Assembly (NCBI RefSeq): GCF_016892765.1
Contig: NZ_JAFEMD010000003.1
Location: forward strand, 124,001 to 188,000
Source of the DNA: Microvirga arvi
GTDB lineage: Bacteria; Pseudomonadota; Alphaproteobacteria; Rhizobiales; Beijerinckiaceae
Reading direction: 5' to 3'
DNA: 64,000 nt
Below the pieces are notes generated by a model. The model did no database searches. It was not told the origin of the DNA and was given only the letters and a program-made list of their open reading frames with translations. Both the position numbers and the translations under genes were made by a program. Positions 45,460-55,716 of this stretch are shown one piece after another (position 1 is the first letter of the stretch; the number at the start of each line of letters is the position of its first letter).

Positions 45460-47157
45460 TTACTTCTTGTCCTTGGCCTTCAGGGCGGCGCCGAGGATGT
45501 CGCCGAGCGACGCACCCGAATCGGCCGAGCCGTACTGAGCCATGGCTTCCTTCTCCTCAGCGACCTCGAGAGCCTTGATGGAGACGGTGACGCGACGGGC
45601 CTTGCGGTCGAACTGCGTGACGCGGGCATCGAGCTTCTCGCCGGCGGCGAAGCGCTCGGGGCGCTGGTCAGCGCGGTCACGAGCGAGCTCGTTGCGCTTG
45701 ATGAAGGTGGTGAGGTCGGTGTCGACGAGCTTCACCTCCAGGCCGCCGTCCTTCACCTCGAGAACCTCGCAGGTGACGATCTGGCCCTTCTTCAGCTCGC
45801 CGGCCTCGGCGAAGGGATCGCCGGCCAGCTGCTTGATGCCGAGCGAGATGCGCTCCTTCTCGACGTCCACGTCGAGAACCTGGGCGCGCACGACATCGCC
45901 CTTCTTGAAGTCGTCGATGACCTGCTCGCCCGGACGGTTCCAGTCGAGGTCCGAGAGGTGGACCATGCCGTCGACGTCGTTCTCGAGGCCGATGAACAGA
46001 CCGAACTCGGTCTTGTTCTTCACCTCGCCCTCGACCTCGGTGCCGACAGGGTGCTTCTCGGCGAAGGCCTCCCACGGGTTCTGGAGCGTCTGCTTCAGGC
46101 CCAGCGAGATGCGGCGCTTCACCTGGTCGACCTCGAGGATCACGACCTCAACCTCCTGCGAGGTGGAGATGATCTTGCCGGGGTGGACGTTCTTCTTCGT
46201 CCAGGACATCTCGGAGACGTGGATCAGGCCTTCGATGCCGGGCTCGAGCTCGACGAACGCACCGTAATCGGTGATGTTCGTGACGCGGCCCTTCAGCTTC
46301 GCCTGGACCGGGTAGCGGGCGGCGATGCCCTCCCACGGATCGGCCAGCAGCTGCTTGATGCCCAGCGAGATACGGTGCGTCTCGTGGTTGATCTTGATGA
46401 TCTTCACCTTCACCGTCTGGCCGATGGTTACGACCTCGGACGGATGATTGACGCGGCGCCATGCCATGTCAGTGACGTGCAGCAGGCCGTCGATGCCGCC
46501 GAGGTCAACGAACGCACCGTACTCGGTGATGTTCTTGACCACGCCGTCGATGACCTGCCCCTCTTCGAGGTTCGCCACGAGCTCGGAACGCTGCTCGGCG
46601 CGGCTCTCTTCGAGGACCGTGCGGCGCGACACGACGATGTTGCCGCGGCGGCGATCCATCTTGAGGATCTGGAACGGCTGGGACACACCCATGAGCGGGG
46701 TGACGTCGCGCACGGGGCGGATGTCGACCTGGGAGCGCGGCAGGAACGCCACTGCGCCGTCGAGGTCGACGGTGTAGCCGCCCTTCACCTGGTTGAAGAT
46801 GGTGCCGTTGACGCGCTCCTGGGCCTCGAAGGCCTTCTCGAGCTTCACCCACGACTCTTCGCGGCGGGCCTTGTCACGGGAGATGACGGCCTCGCCCAGC
46901 GCGTTCTCGATGCGCTCGACATAGACCTCGACCTCGTCGCCGACGACCACGGTCTGGTCGCGGTTCGGGCCGGCAAATTCTTTCAGGGCGACGCGACCTT
47001 CGGTCTTGGCGCCGATGTCGATGACCGCGACGTCCTTTTCGATCGCGACCACCTTGCCCTTCACGACCGAGCCTTCGCTGATCTCGTTCGTGCGGAAGGA
47101 TTCTTCGAGCAGGGCCGCGAAATCTTCACGGCTCGGCTGTTGCAAAGCTGCAGACAT
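45460..47157 (-). CDS. rpsA: 30S ribosomal protein S1
   Basis: 565 residues with six S1 OB-fold repeats. The first two are the divergent ribosome-binding pair, and the later ones share the GxVxNITDYGAFVELxPGIEGL pattern, each ending in xxRRISLG. It binds mRNA leaders and helps unfold them for initiation. I chose ATG 47157 because AGGAG sits just upstream and the frame from 47184 adds nine atypical residues. In Rhizobiales cmk and aroA usually precede rpsA; here the gene upstream is a DsbA-like isomerase on the same strand, ending 309 bases away. Confidence 0.96.
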   Translation of the reverse strand: MSAALQQPSREDFAALLEESFRTNEISEGSVVKGKVVAIEKDVAVIDIGAKTEGRVALKEFAGPNRDQTVVVGDEVEVYVERIENALGEAVISRDKARREESWVKLEKAFEAQERVNGTIFNQVKGGYTVDLDGAVAFLPRSQVDIRPVRDVTPLMGVSQPFQILKMDRRRGNIVVSRRTVLEESRAEQRSELVANLEEGQVIDGVVKNITEYGAFVDLGGIDGLLHVTDMAWRRVNHPSEVVTIGQTVKVKIIKINHETHRISLGIKQLLADPWEGIAARYPVQAKLKGRVTNITDYGAFVELEPGIEGLIHVSEMSWTKKNVHPGKIISTSQEVEVVILEVDQVKRRISLGLKQTLQNPWEAFAEKHPVGTEVEGEVKNKTEFGLFIGLENDVDGMVHLSDLDWNRPGEQVIDDFKKGDVVRAQVLDVDVEKERISLGIKQLAGDPFAEAGELKKGQIVTCEVLEVKDGGLEVKLVDTDLTTFIKRNELARDRADQRPERFAAGEKLDARVTQFDRKARRVTVSIKALEVAEEKEAMAQYGSADSGASLGDILGAALKAKDKK

Positions 47158-47466
47158 AGGTTCTCCTGAATGGCCCTCGTTCAAAGGGGCAACGCCGGCG
47201 GCTCGTGTTAACGGGCCGTTTCCAGCCGCCGCTGCCAGGGACGCCCCTTCAGGGCCATGTCCAAGGCATGCTGCTCCACAGAGCAGGCCGGCGTATCATC
47301 GACGGATGGAAACGCTTGGTCCGACAGGATTTTTTCGGAACACCGCGAGGGCGCGGAACACGCACCCTGACAATCGAAACCGTCACTGTCCTGTCGGATG
47401 GGGGTTGTCTTAACCTAATTGGCCCCGGATCACAAGGGTTTCAAGCCTTTGAGCCTGATGACGGAC
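47158..47466. promoter_or_regulatory. rpsA leader/promoter region
   Basis: 309 bases without a gene. The stretch should hold the minus-strand rpsA promoter, but I see no box pair good enough to name. A GCCGGCG...CGCCGGC-rich leader close to the start could form mRNA structure used in S1 autoregulation; this is conjecture. Confidence 0.3.
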
Positions 47467-48096
47467 TCAGCCCGGCCATTCCCCGCGCCGGGCCTGGGTG
47501 AGGGCCCAGTCGAGCGCCTGCTCGAGCCGATCGTTGCCCCAGAACATCTCCCCGTCCTCGGCGAAGAAGGTCGGCGCGCCGAACAGGCCGCGGGACTGCA
47601 CCTCCTCGCCCATCCGGCGCAGGCGCATCTTGTTGGTCTCCCCCTGGGCCTCGGCGATGACGCCGCCGGCCTCAAGGCCGAGATCCGCGAGGATGCCGGT
47701 GACGACCTGCGGGTCGGCGATGTCGCGCCCTTCCGCGAACTGCGCCGTGTAGACCGCCTTGGTGAAGGCCGGGGTCCAGCCCCGGTCGGCGCCGAGAAGG
47801 GCGATTCTTGCGGCCAGGAGCCCGTTCTGCGGGAAGGGGTTGGGGCGGTAGAAGGGCAGCCCGAGCCGGGCGGCCTCCCGCTCCATGTCGCGCCACATAT
47901 AGCGGCCCTTGGCAGGATAGAGGTTGAAGGGTGAGTTGTCCCACCCCTGAGCCTTGAAGATCGGCCCCAGCAGGACGGGACGCCAGACCAGCACGACCCC
48001 GGCCGCATCCGCCGCAGCCTCAACGCGCATGGCGGCGAGATAGGAATAGGTCGAGGCGAATTCGTACCAGAATTCGAGAACCGGCTGACGGTGCAT
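47467..48096 (-). CDS. 2-hydroxychromene-2-carboxylate isomerase/DsbA-like thioredoxin-fold protein
   Basis: 209 residues, kappa-class GST/DsbA fold. EFWYEFASTYSYLAA has Ser in place of a redox Cys pair, WRPVLLGPIF and the glutathione-binding FGAPTFFAEDGEMFWGNDR close to the C-terminus are typical of NahD-like isomerases. These use glutathione to isomerise hydroxychromene carboxylates in aromatic breakdown. No aromatic pathway genes are nearby, so the physiological substrate is unknown. ATG 48096 is preferred to 48138. Confidence 0.85.
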   Translation of the reverse strand: MHRQPVLEFWYEFASTYSYLAAMRVEAAADAAGVVLVWRPVLLGPIFKAQGWDNSPFNLYPAKGRYMWRDMEREAARLGLPFYRPNPFPQNGLLAARIALLGADRGWTPAFTKAVYTAQFAEGRDIADPQVVTGILADLGLEAGGVIAEAQGETNKMRLRRMGEEVQSRGLFGAPTFFAEDGEMFWGNDRLEQALDWALTQARRGEWPG

Positions 48097-48428
48097 GGGC
48101 GTCCTTCGCAACCAGAAAACCCGCGGGGACCAAGCCAACTCTCAAAGCCGGCTCATCGCTCCATAAAGGGCCTAGTCCATTCCGCTGGGTTACGGCAGCC
48201 TTCGACTCTCCGGGCAGGAATGCAGCGCAAGCATGGCGGCTCAACCACAGTTCGTTGCTTCTGCGACCGCAGAAAATTGATCTGAGTTTTTCGTCCAACC
48301 GAAGCGGAACGTTTGTTGCGACCGAGCAACAATAAGCATGCGGCTGTAAAAATGCTGGTGAGTGCAGTATCAAAGCAGAGACCAGTAGGATAGTTATCAA
48401 ACCCTCAACGCACTTAGCCTACCAAAAT
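48097..48428. other. Non-coding gap
   Basis: 332 bases between divergent genes. The second half is less G+C-rich than its surroundings. No gene, RNA or clear promoter pair was recognised. Confidence 0.35.
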
Positions 48429-48932
48429 ATGCGCCATAAAAGAACGGCAATACCGAGAGATTGGGCTCTTTTCACGGAAATGCTTCAGTTACTTCTCTTT
48501 CTAATACTTATGACTCTTCTGGCAGCTTTCTTCCCGTTTATTTTCGGGTCGGTAATTACTCTGATTTTGGGAGTCATCGTAATCGCCTTCCTAGCTGGGA
48601 TTATAGGCGAGATTGTACATGGGACTTCCAAGGCTATACGTGGGGCACCTGCAGCGCTGATCAGGTTCAAAGATGGAGCCGTCTGGCTCATCGGCAAATG
48701 GGCCGAAGTAATGGTCTCTCCGATTACCGAAGCAAAGAGCCGATGGCGGGAGCTTCGATCCGATCAAAGAAAAAATGGGAAGAGGGGGCTGGTAGTAACC
48801 CTTGCTCTGGTCGCCATCGCCATAATGATCGAACTCGTTCAGGTTCTCGTTATTGGGATCCTGCCGCTGCTACTCATACTTGGTATGGGTGCGACGCTCT
48901 TTGACTCCGGCACTGTACCGCCCCGTCATTGA
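48429..48932 (+). CDS. Small predicted membrane protein, unrecognised
   Basis: 167 residues (or 150 if it starts at ATG 48480, which has the better local context). Hydrophobic stretches at about 20-62 (LLLFLILMTLLAAFFPFIFG then VITLILGVIVIAFLAGIIG) and 122-158 suggest three or four membrane helices with a basic cytoplasmic loop (EAKSRWRELRSDQRKNGKRG). Composition is visibly less G+C-rich than the neighbours, with more rare A/T-ending codons, suggesting recent acquisition. No strong ribosome-binding site is seen. I do not recognise the family; it sits alone in front of argG. Confidence 0.5.
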   Translation: MRHKRTAIPRDWALFTEMLQLLLFLILMTLLAAFFPFIFGSVITLILGVIVIAFLAGIIGEIVHGTSKAIRGAPAALIRFKDGAVWLIGKWAEVMVSPITEAKSRWRELRSDQRKNGKRGLVVTLALVAIAIMIELVQVLVIGILPLLLILGMGATLFDSGTVPPRH

Positions 48933-49025
48933 GGAGAGCGGCGTGTTTCGTGCGAGAATTGCCCGTTGCGCTCAAAAGCCTTCCCGGCTAAGCCGCTGGC
49001 ACCCTTTCTCTCTGGAACCTTTGCC

Positions 49026-50258
<1,233 letters not shown>

Positions 50259-50271
50259 GCGACGTCACCGG

Positions 50272-50312
50272 TCGCGTCATCCCGGGGCGGCGCAGCCGAG
50301 CCCGGGATGACA
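50272..50312. repeat. CATCCCGGG/CCCGGGATG palindrome
   Basis: CGTCATCCCGGGGCGGCGCA then GCCGAGCCCGGGATGACAG, between argG and the broken GIY-YIG gene. Same family as 10003-10030. Confidence 0.55.
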
Positions 50313-50331
50313 GTGTTGCGGCTCGCGCGCC

Positions 50332-50619
50332 TTACCGATTAAGCGTCAAGGTCAAATCCTCCCACTCGGGATTCATCTCCTCGATCAGCCGGATCTTCCA
50401 ATCCCGACGCCACTTCTTGAGCGCCTTCTCCCGCGCAATCGCTTCATCGATACGCTCGTAGCTTTCCTACCAAACGAGACGCGCCGCATCGTATTGAGCG
50501 GTGAAGCCGGGCATGCTCTTCGACTGATGCTCGCGCACTCAACGCGCCAGATCATTGGTGACGCCGATGTAGAGCGTGCCGTGGCGACGACTGGCGAGGA
50601 TGGAGACGTGGTAGGTCAT
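50332..50619 (-). pseudogene. GIY-YIG endonuclease-like gene with two internal stop codons
   Basis: Reading 96 codons from ATG 50619 gives MTYHVSILASRRHGTLYIGV, then TNDLAR-stop-VREHQS (TGA, 50541-50539), then AARLVW-stop-ESYERIDE (TAG, 50469-50467), and a normal end at TAA 50332. The frame and length match the about 95-residue GIY-YIG family (YhbQ/UPF0213-like). The usual residues at the stops would be Arg and Tyr, each one base away. Its ATG overlaps the cyclase stop (ATGA). It is probably a recently inactivated gene. Sequencing errors at both sites are possible but less likely. Confidence 0.8.
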
Positions 50620-52541
50620 TCAATGGGCACCCCCGTCATTCCGCACAGCTCGTAGACCTGGACGGTCGCTTCGAATCCCTTCGGCCTGATCGTGTCGATC
50701 TTCCGAAATTCGAAGCGGTCGGCAACGCGTTGCCGGACGGCGTCGCTGACGAGGATCTCGGTGCCATATTCCTTGTTGAGCGGCTCCAGGCGGGCGGCCA
50801 GGTTCACGGTCGCGCCGAGCACCGTGTAGGCCATCCGGTCATCCGACCCGATGGTGCCGACGACCGCCTCGCCCGTATGAAGCCCGAACCGTGTCCTGTA
50901 GGCCGGCCACCCTTCACGTTCGAATTCCGCATTGAGCTTGTGATTGGCCTCCCGGCAGGCCAGCACGGCCGCACAGGCATGGGCGACATGATCGGGATCG
51001 TCGGCCGGCGCGTTCCAGATCGCCATGATGGCGTCGCCGACGAATTTGTCGACCGTGCCGCCATGCTCCGTGATCACCGCCGACAAAACCGCAAGATAGC
51101 GCGAGGTACGAAGCATCACCTGTTCGGGATCCGCCTTCTCGGTGATGGCGGTAAAGCCTGCGATGTCGGTGAACAGGACTGTGACCTCGCGACGCGACCC
51201 GCCGGGCTGGAGAGCATCACCTGTCGCGACGAGCTGCTGGACGAGGCGCTTCGGCACGAAGCTGGCGAAGGTCCGCACCACCGTCTGCATCGTGGCAACC
51301 GATTGTCCGAGGTCGTCGATCTCCCGGATCATCGAACGGATCCGCCGCGTGGGACCGCCGGTCTCGAACCTCTGGATGCGGTCCGTCTCGAGCGCCAGCA
51401 CCTTCATGGACCGCGACAGCATCGATCCGATCCACCAGACGACTGGCAGCATCGCGAGGACGAAGCCGAGCGCCAGGAGAACGAGCTGGCGCCGTCCCGC
51501 TTCGATCTCGGCGAAGAACTCGTCGAGCGGCGCCACGACGGCGAGCTTAAGACCGGACGATCCGGCCGCCTGGATCGAACGAAAGGCTGCCACGTAAGTC
51601 CGCCCGTCCGCCGTGTCGAAGATCTGCTGCGCCGCCCCGCCCCATTGCCAGAGGGCGAGAGGGCGAGCGATGTCGACCGCCACGAGCTGATCGAGACGCG
51701 GCAACTCCAGCGCCGCGTCGGGACCTCGCGCACGGAAGAATTCCGACATGCGGGAATGGGCCACGATCCGGCTGCGGTCGTCGAAGAGAAAAACGGCCCC
51801 CGAGGCTCCGAGCTTCTGGGCGCGCAGGAAAGCGTCCGTCTCCGCGAGAAGAATGTCCCCAGCCGCGATGCCGCGCCGTCCTTGCGTGAACGGCGCACGC
51901 ACGGTGTACCCGATCAGGGACGCAACCTTGAACATGTAAGGGTCGGTGATCGCGGCAGCATCGGGCTCGAAGGCTCCCTGGTACCATGGCCTCTCTCGCG
52001 GGTCGTAATCGGCCGGGCGATGGTCCTGGGCGAGAACGGTCAGGTCGGATGAGAGATAGGACGTGAAGCGGATCCGATCTGCCTCTCCCGGCGGTCTCTC
52101 CATGACGGACAGCCTGAAGGCGGCGTCCGGCGGCGCTTGGAGCTGCCCGCGGATCGCCGGCCCGGCCCGGTCCAGCATGTCGAGTTCGATGAACCCACCG
52201 TCTTCATACCCGACATAGAGGTTGTAGAGTTGCCCATGCCGACGCAGGAGCGCTGCCAGCGTGGCATAGAGGGGCGGATTGCCAAGGATTGTGCCGGACT
52301 CGATGGGCTGAAGCTGCCGCAGCACCTCCAGGATATCGAGGACGTCCTTGAACTGTCCGTTCACGCGGTCGGCCGTGTGGTCGGCGACCCGGTCGATGAA
52401 GCTCAGAGCCGCGGACCGGGTGATCGAGCGGGCGCGGTCGAAGCTGAGGAAGACCAGGGCCAAGCCGACGGCAAGCACCACCGCCACGAACAGCGACGTG
52501 ACGGAGAGTTGAAAGCCGAGCCGAACACGCATGCCCCTCAT
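50616..52541 (-). CDS. Membrane sensor adenylate/guanylate cyclase (dCACHE-HAMP-cyclase)
   Basis: 641 residues. TM1 is at about 8-30, a long periplasmic dCACHE-type ligand sensor lies at about 35-340 (with the DPRERPWYQGA signature), TM2 lies at about 355-378, then HAMP and a C-terminal class III cyclase domain. Metal-binding Asp459 (FTDIAGFTAI) and Asp503 (FVGDAIMAIW) are 44 residues apart as expected, and GATVNLAARLE supplies the transition-state residues, so it should be active. It likely converts an external amino acid or organic acid signal into cAMP. ATG 52541 has GGAG 6 bases upstream; earlier starts add a non-conserved tail. It lies downstream of the HWE kinase. Confidence 0.88.
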   Translation of the reverse strand: MRGMRVRLGFQLSVTSLFVAVVLAVGLALVFLSFDRARSITRSAALSFIDRVADHTADRVNGQFKDVLDILEVLRQLQPIESGTILGNPPLYATLAALLRRHGQLYNLYVGYEDGGFIELDMLDRAGPAIRGQLQAPPDAAFRLSVMERPPGEADRIRFTSYLSSDLTVLAQDHRPADYDPRERPWYQGAFEPDAAAITDPYMFKVASLIGYTVRAPFTQGRRGIAAGDILLAETDAFLRAQKLGASGAVFLFDDRSRIVAHSRMSEFFRARGPDAALELPRLDQLVAVDIARPLALWQWGGAAQQIFDTADGRTYVAAFRSIQAAGSSGLKLAVVAPLDEFFAEIEAGRRQLVLLALGFVLAMLPVVWWIGSMLSRSMKVLALETDRIQRFETGGPTRRIRSMIREIDDLGQSVATMQTVVRTFASFVPKRLVQQLVATGDALQPGGSRREVTVLFTDIAGFTAITEKADPEQVMLRTSRYLAVLSAVITEHGGTVDKFVGDAIMAIWNAPADDPDHVAHACAAVLACREANHKLNAEFEREGWPAYRTRFGLHTGEAVVGTIGSDDRMAYTVLGATVNLAARLEPLNKEYGTEILVSDAVRQRVADRFEFRKIDTIRPKGFEATVQVYELCGMTGVPIE

Positions 52542-52824
52542 CGGATCTCCGGAGAAGGAGGGATCGCCTTTGCTGCCCAGGGCTGAAGCGGGCACCCATA
52601 CTCTCACCAAGCCGCTTGCCTTGTCGATCAGGAATCTTGGCGGGCCTGGCAGCGCGGGGGCGATGGAGACGCTCCCCGTGCTCCTCACGACGTGCCCGAG
52701 AGCAACGCCATGACACCCGCGGGCCGGTCCTGACAGGTGCTTTCATCGCCGCGGGTCGAAAGAGCGGGTATCGTGACAGGCCTTCGCCTGCCGTGTCGCC
52801 TGGAGACGATGGCCCGGACTTTTC

Positions 52825-54753
52825 CTACGGGCCCGTAGAGTGCTCCAGCATCCCACTTTCATCGATCAGCGGGGCGTTCATCACGCACACGACGCCGGCG
52901 GGATCGTAGATCAGCCGGACCTCTCCCCCTACATCGGTTGCGAGGCTCCGCTCGATCAACCGCGTGCCGAAACCCCTGCGGGTCGGCAGGGCTACCGGCG
53001 GGCCGTCGCGCTCCTGCCAGCGCAGTTCCAGATGCGGAACGCTGCCTGATGTGACCGTCCAGGTGATGAAGACGCATCCGGACGGGACGGAAAGCGCACC
53101 GTATTTGGCGGCGTTCGTCGCCAGTTCGTGGATCGCCATGGCGATGGCGAGAGCCGTTCTCGGAATCAGGCGAAGATGCGGTCCTTCGATCTCAAAGTGT
53201 TTCGTCTTCTGCCGCAGATAGGGCTCGACCACCTCGTTGATGATCTCCCGCAGTTCCGCTCCCTCCCAGTTCTCGCGGGTGAGAACGTCATGGGCCCGGG
53301 CCAGGGCGAACAGGCGATCCTCGAAGGCCTGGACCTTGGGACGGTTCTCCTCGCTCATCTGCCTCAGGCTTTGCGACGCCATCGACTGAACAATGGTGAG
53401 CGTGTTCTTCACCCGGTGGTTCAGCTCGTTGATGAGAAGCTCGCGATGCTCCTCGACCTGCTTGCGGTCGGTGATGTCGAGCACCGAACCCACATAGCCG
53501 AGGAAGGTGCCGTCTTCGCCGAAGCGCGGCGCGGCGGCGTCGATCGCCCAGCGGTAGGTGCCGTCGGCGCGACAGAGCCTGTACTCGAGCCGGAACGGCT
53601 CACGTCTGCCATTGGCGTCTCGGAAGACCTCTCCCGACCAAATCCTGTCGTCCGGGTGGACGGCGTCGAGCCAGCCGAAGCCGAGACCCGTTTCCGATGT
53701 CTGGCCCGTGAACTCGTACCAGGAGCGCGATAGGTAGCTGCAGGTCCCATCCGGCTCCGTGACCCAGACCATCACGGGCGCGTTGTCGGCGAGATTGCGG
53801 AACCGCGCCTCGCTCTCGCGCAGACTTGCTTCAGCCTGCACGCGCTCGGTGACGTCATAGCCTTCGGCAAAGATGCCGGTCACGCTGCCCGCCTGATCGG
53901 TGACGGGCTGATAGACCAGATCAACGAACCGTTCCTCGACTTCGCTCCCCGGCTCGCGCTGCAGCCCGACCCGCAGGTTGCGCCCGACGAACGGCTTGCC
54001 CGTCGTATAGACCTTGTCGAGCAGCTCGAAGAAGCCCTGACCTGCCACCTCGGGCAGCGCTTCGCGCACGGGCTTGCCGACGATGTCGCGGCGATGGCCC
54101 ACGAGCTGCAGATAGGCATCGTTCACCAGCTCGAAGACGTGATCTCGCCCGCCCATCATCGTCATAAAGCCCGGCGCCTGCTTGAAGAGATCGCGAAGCC
54201 GGTCTTGCTCCGCCCTCAGGGCCGCGCGCAGCTTCACCTCCTGGGTGGTCTCCGTGCAGGCGCAGAACATGCCAGCGATTTCACCTGTCTCATCACGCAC
54301 GGGCGAGTAGGAGAAGGTGTACCACGTATCCTCCGGATAGCCGTGGCGCTCCATCACGAGATGCAGGTCCTCGTGATAGGTCGCCTCGCCTGCAAGCGCC
54401 TTGATCACCAGGGGTTCGATGTCGGGCCAGATATCCGACCAGACCTCACGAAACGGCAGTCCGAGAGCATGCGGGTGCTTTGCGCCCAAGATCGGCACGT
54501 AGCCGTCATTGTACAAAAACGCCAGTTCCGGGCCCCAGGCGATGAACATGGGGAACTTCGAGGTGAGCATCAGGCTCACCACGGACCGGAGGCTCTGCGG
54601 CCAGTATTCAGGCCGGCCCAGCGGAGAGGACGACCAGTCGTGGGCGCGCATGAGCGCACCCATCTCGCCACCCCCGCTCAGAAAATTCGAACCGGAGGCA
54701 AGACTATCGTGCATGAGGCTCGCCTGCCGGCCCTGTCCGGTCCTGCCATGCAT
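52825..54753 (-). CDS. HWE-family sensor histidine kinase with multiple PAS domains
   Basis: 642 residues, no membrane segment, so a soluble cytoplasmic sensor. A PAS/GAF-like domain (about 30-170) and two further PAS domains, the last with a PAC ending DITDRKQVEEH, precede the kinase core. That core is the HWE type: H-box LINELNHRVKNTLTIVQSM with His446, HELATNAAKYGAL as N-box, and the family-defining WQERDGP. It probably senses light, oxygen or metabolite state; HWE kinases often serve the alphaproteobacterial general stress response, but no phyR/nepR is visible here. ATG 54753 is used (GAGG 8 bases upstream); 54714 is possible. Confidence 0.88.
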   Translation of the reverse strand: MHGRTGQGRQASLMHDSLASGSNFLSGGGEMGALMRAHDWSSSPLGRPEYWPQSLRSVVSLMLTSKFPMFIAWGPELAFLYNDGYVPILGAKHPHALGLPFREVWSDIWPDIEPLVIKALAGEATYHEDLHLVMERHGYPEDTWYTFSYSPVRDETGEIAGMFCACTETTQEVKLRAALRAEQDRLRDLFKQAPGFMTMMGGRDHVFELVNDAYLQLVGHRRDIVGKPVREALPEVAGQGFFELLDKVYTTGKPFVGRNLRVGLQREPGSEVEERFVDLVYQPVTDQAGSVTGIFAEGYDVTERVQAEASLRESEARFRNLADNAPVMVWVTEPDGTCSYLSRSWYEFTGQTSETGLGFGWLDAVHPDDRIWSGEVFRDANGRREPFRLEYRLCRADGTYRWAIDAAAPRFGEDGTFLGYVGSVLDITDRKQVEEHRELLINELNHRVKNTLTIVQSMASQSLRQMSEENRPKVQAFEDRLFALARAHDVLTRENWEGAELREIINEVVEPYLRQKTKHFEIEGPHLRLIPRTALAIAMAIHELATNAAKYGALSVPSGCVFITWTVTSGSVPHLELRWQERDGPPVALPTRRGFGTRLIERSLATDVGGEVRLIYDPAGVVCVMNAPLIDESGMLEHSTGP

Positions 54754-55200
54754 CGATCCGGCCTCGCCGGTCGATCGGCCGATGGATGGCAGACACGGTC
54801 ACAAAGACGCGAGGACGGGACCCGGACCCGACCTTGGCCGCTGTCGGACCTTCAAGCTCGGGCATGCGGAAGGCGTTCAAGGTTGTCCTGGTGAGCATGC
54901 GGAGCTTTGGAGTGGCAAGGGATATCAGCCATTTAGGCTCTCGCCGCATGACTTCAATCATTGTGTAGAACATATCATGGCCTCGATCGATGCCTTAGCG
55001 CCGCAGCAATCCGGGATCGGCTGCAGGATAGGGCGCGGCTTTCCCCTCCCCCCTGTGCGGGGGAGGGTGGCGAACGAAAGTGAGCCGGGAGAGGGGGCGT
55101 CATTGGTCTTGCACCGCCCCTCTCCCGACTCTCGCTGACGCGAGGGCCACCCTCTCCCGCTAAAGGGGAGAGGGCAGGCGCACGTGTTCTCATTTTGTTC
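54754..55200. other. Non-coding gap after the divergent HWE kinase start
   Basis: About 450 bases. Short open frames on both strands (for example 54786-54968) have no support. C/G-rich repeats of the 34 kb/45 kb family occupy 55043-55170. Otherwise nothing is recognised. Confidence 0.4.
55043..55170. repeat. C/G-rich dispersed repeats upstream of typA
   Basis: TTTCCCCTCCCCCCTGTGCG (55041 on), CGGGAGAGGGGGCG, CGCCCCTCTCCCGACTCTCG (55116 on) and CCCTCTCCCGCTAAAGGGGA (55152 on) form at least two inverted pairs of the family described at 34030 and 45052. Confidence 0.6.
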
Positions 55201-55229
55201 TTGACAAGGTTCCTAAGCTCGGCTATATC
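55201..55229 (+). promoter_or_regulatory. Consensus-like sigma-70 promoter
   Basis: TTGACA (55201-55206), 17-base spacer, TATATC (55224-55229). It is a near-perfect housekeeping promoter pointing at typA, 490 bases upstream of its start codon. Confidence 0.7.
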
Positions 55230-55235
55230 GTTGTC

Positions 55236-55702
55236 TTAGATCTGGTCCTGTCGAGGGGCGCGCTCGCGAGGCGTCGCAGTGCGGGAGCAGACACGGTCTC
55301 GCAGGCTTGCCTCGCACGCAGTCTGGCGAGAGGCCCAGGCTGTATGCCGGTGGTCGGGATCGGTTCAAGGCCCCCGTCGAGCAGACGGACAACGCCTTAA
55401 ACGGTCACCGGGCTGGCATCGCCTGAACGCCTAAACAAACCGTGCGCGAAGAGGCATCTCGGCTCTTCCATCTCACACCATCCATCATCGAGCCGGGCTG
55501 CCTGACGCGCCACCCTCGATCTCAACCCAAGGCTCGCAGCTCACGCTGCGGGCCCCAAGGCGCTGCCCTATCGGCCTGTCACAGGAGCCAAGCTGCCCTA
55601 TTGCCGCCGCACCTTAATCATTATATTGCAGCGCATCAGATTTCCGCCCGGTTCGAGCCAGGGGCGCGGCCACGCTTGCCGCGAACCGGGCCATTTTGTT
55701 TT
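55236..55702 (+). ncRNA. Candidate structured leader or small RNA upstream of typA
   Basis: No protein-coding frame is credible. Strong pairings are present: CTGTCGAGGGGC (about 55249-55260) with GCCCCCGTCGAGCAG (about 55370-55384), TGCGGGA with TCTCGCA (about 55280-55302), and GCCTCGC with GCGAGAGGC (about 55309-55334). It lies between a consensus promoter and a terminator-like hairpin. I checked it by eye against RNase P, tmRNA and SRP RNA motifs and found no match. It may be a stand-alone RNA or a regulated typA leader. The RNA's ends are guesses. Confidence 0.35.
55646..55702 (+). terminator. Terminator-like hairpin immediately before typA
   Basis: Perfect 10-bp stem GCCCGGTTCG / CGAACCGGGC with a 26-base loop, followed by CATTTTGTTTTG. 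It ends 15 bases before ATG 55717, so it either terminates the upstream transcript or acts as an attenuator over typA. A second, weaker promoter (TTGCCG 55601-55606, TATATT 55622-55627) could start just before it. Confidence 0.6.
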
Positions 55703-55716
55703 GAAAGACTAGCCTC

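Noticed and set aside
54786..54968. 60-codon frame after the HWE kinase start region
   Set aside because: No ribosome-binding site, no similarity; overlaps the kinase leader.
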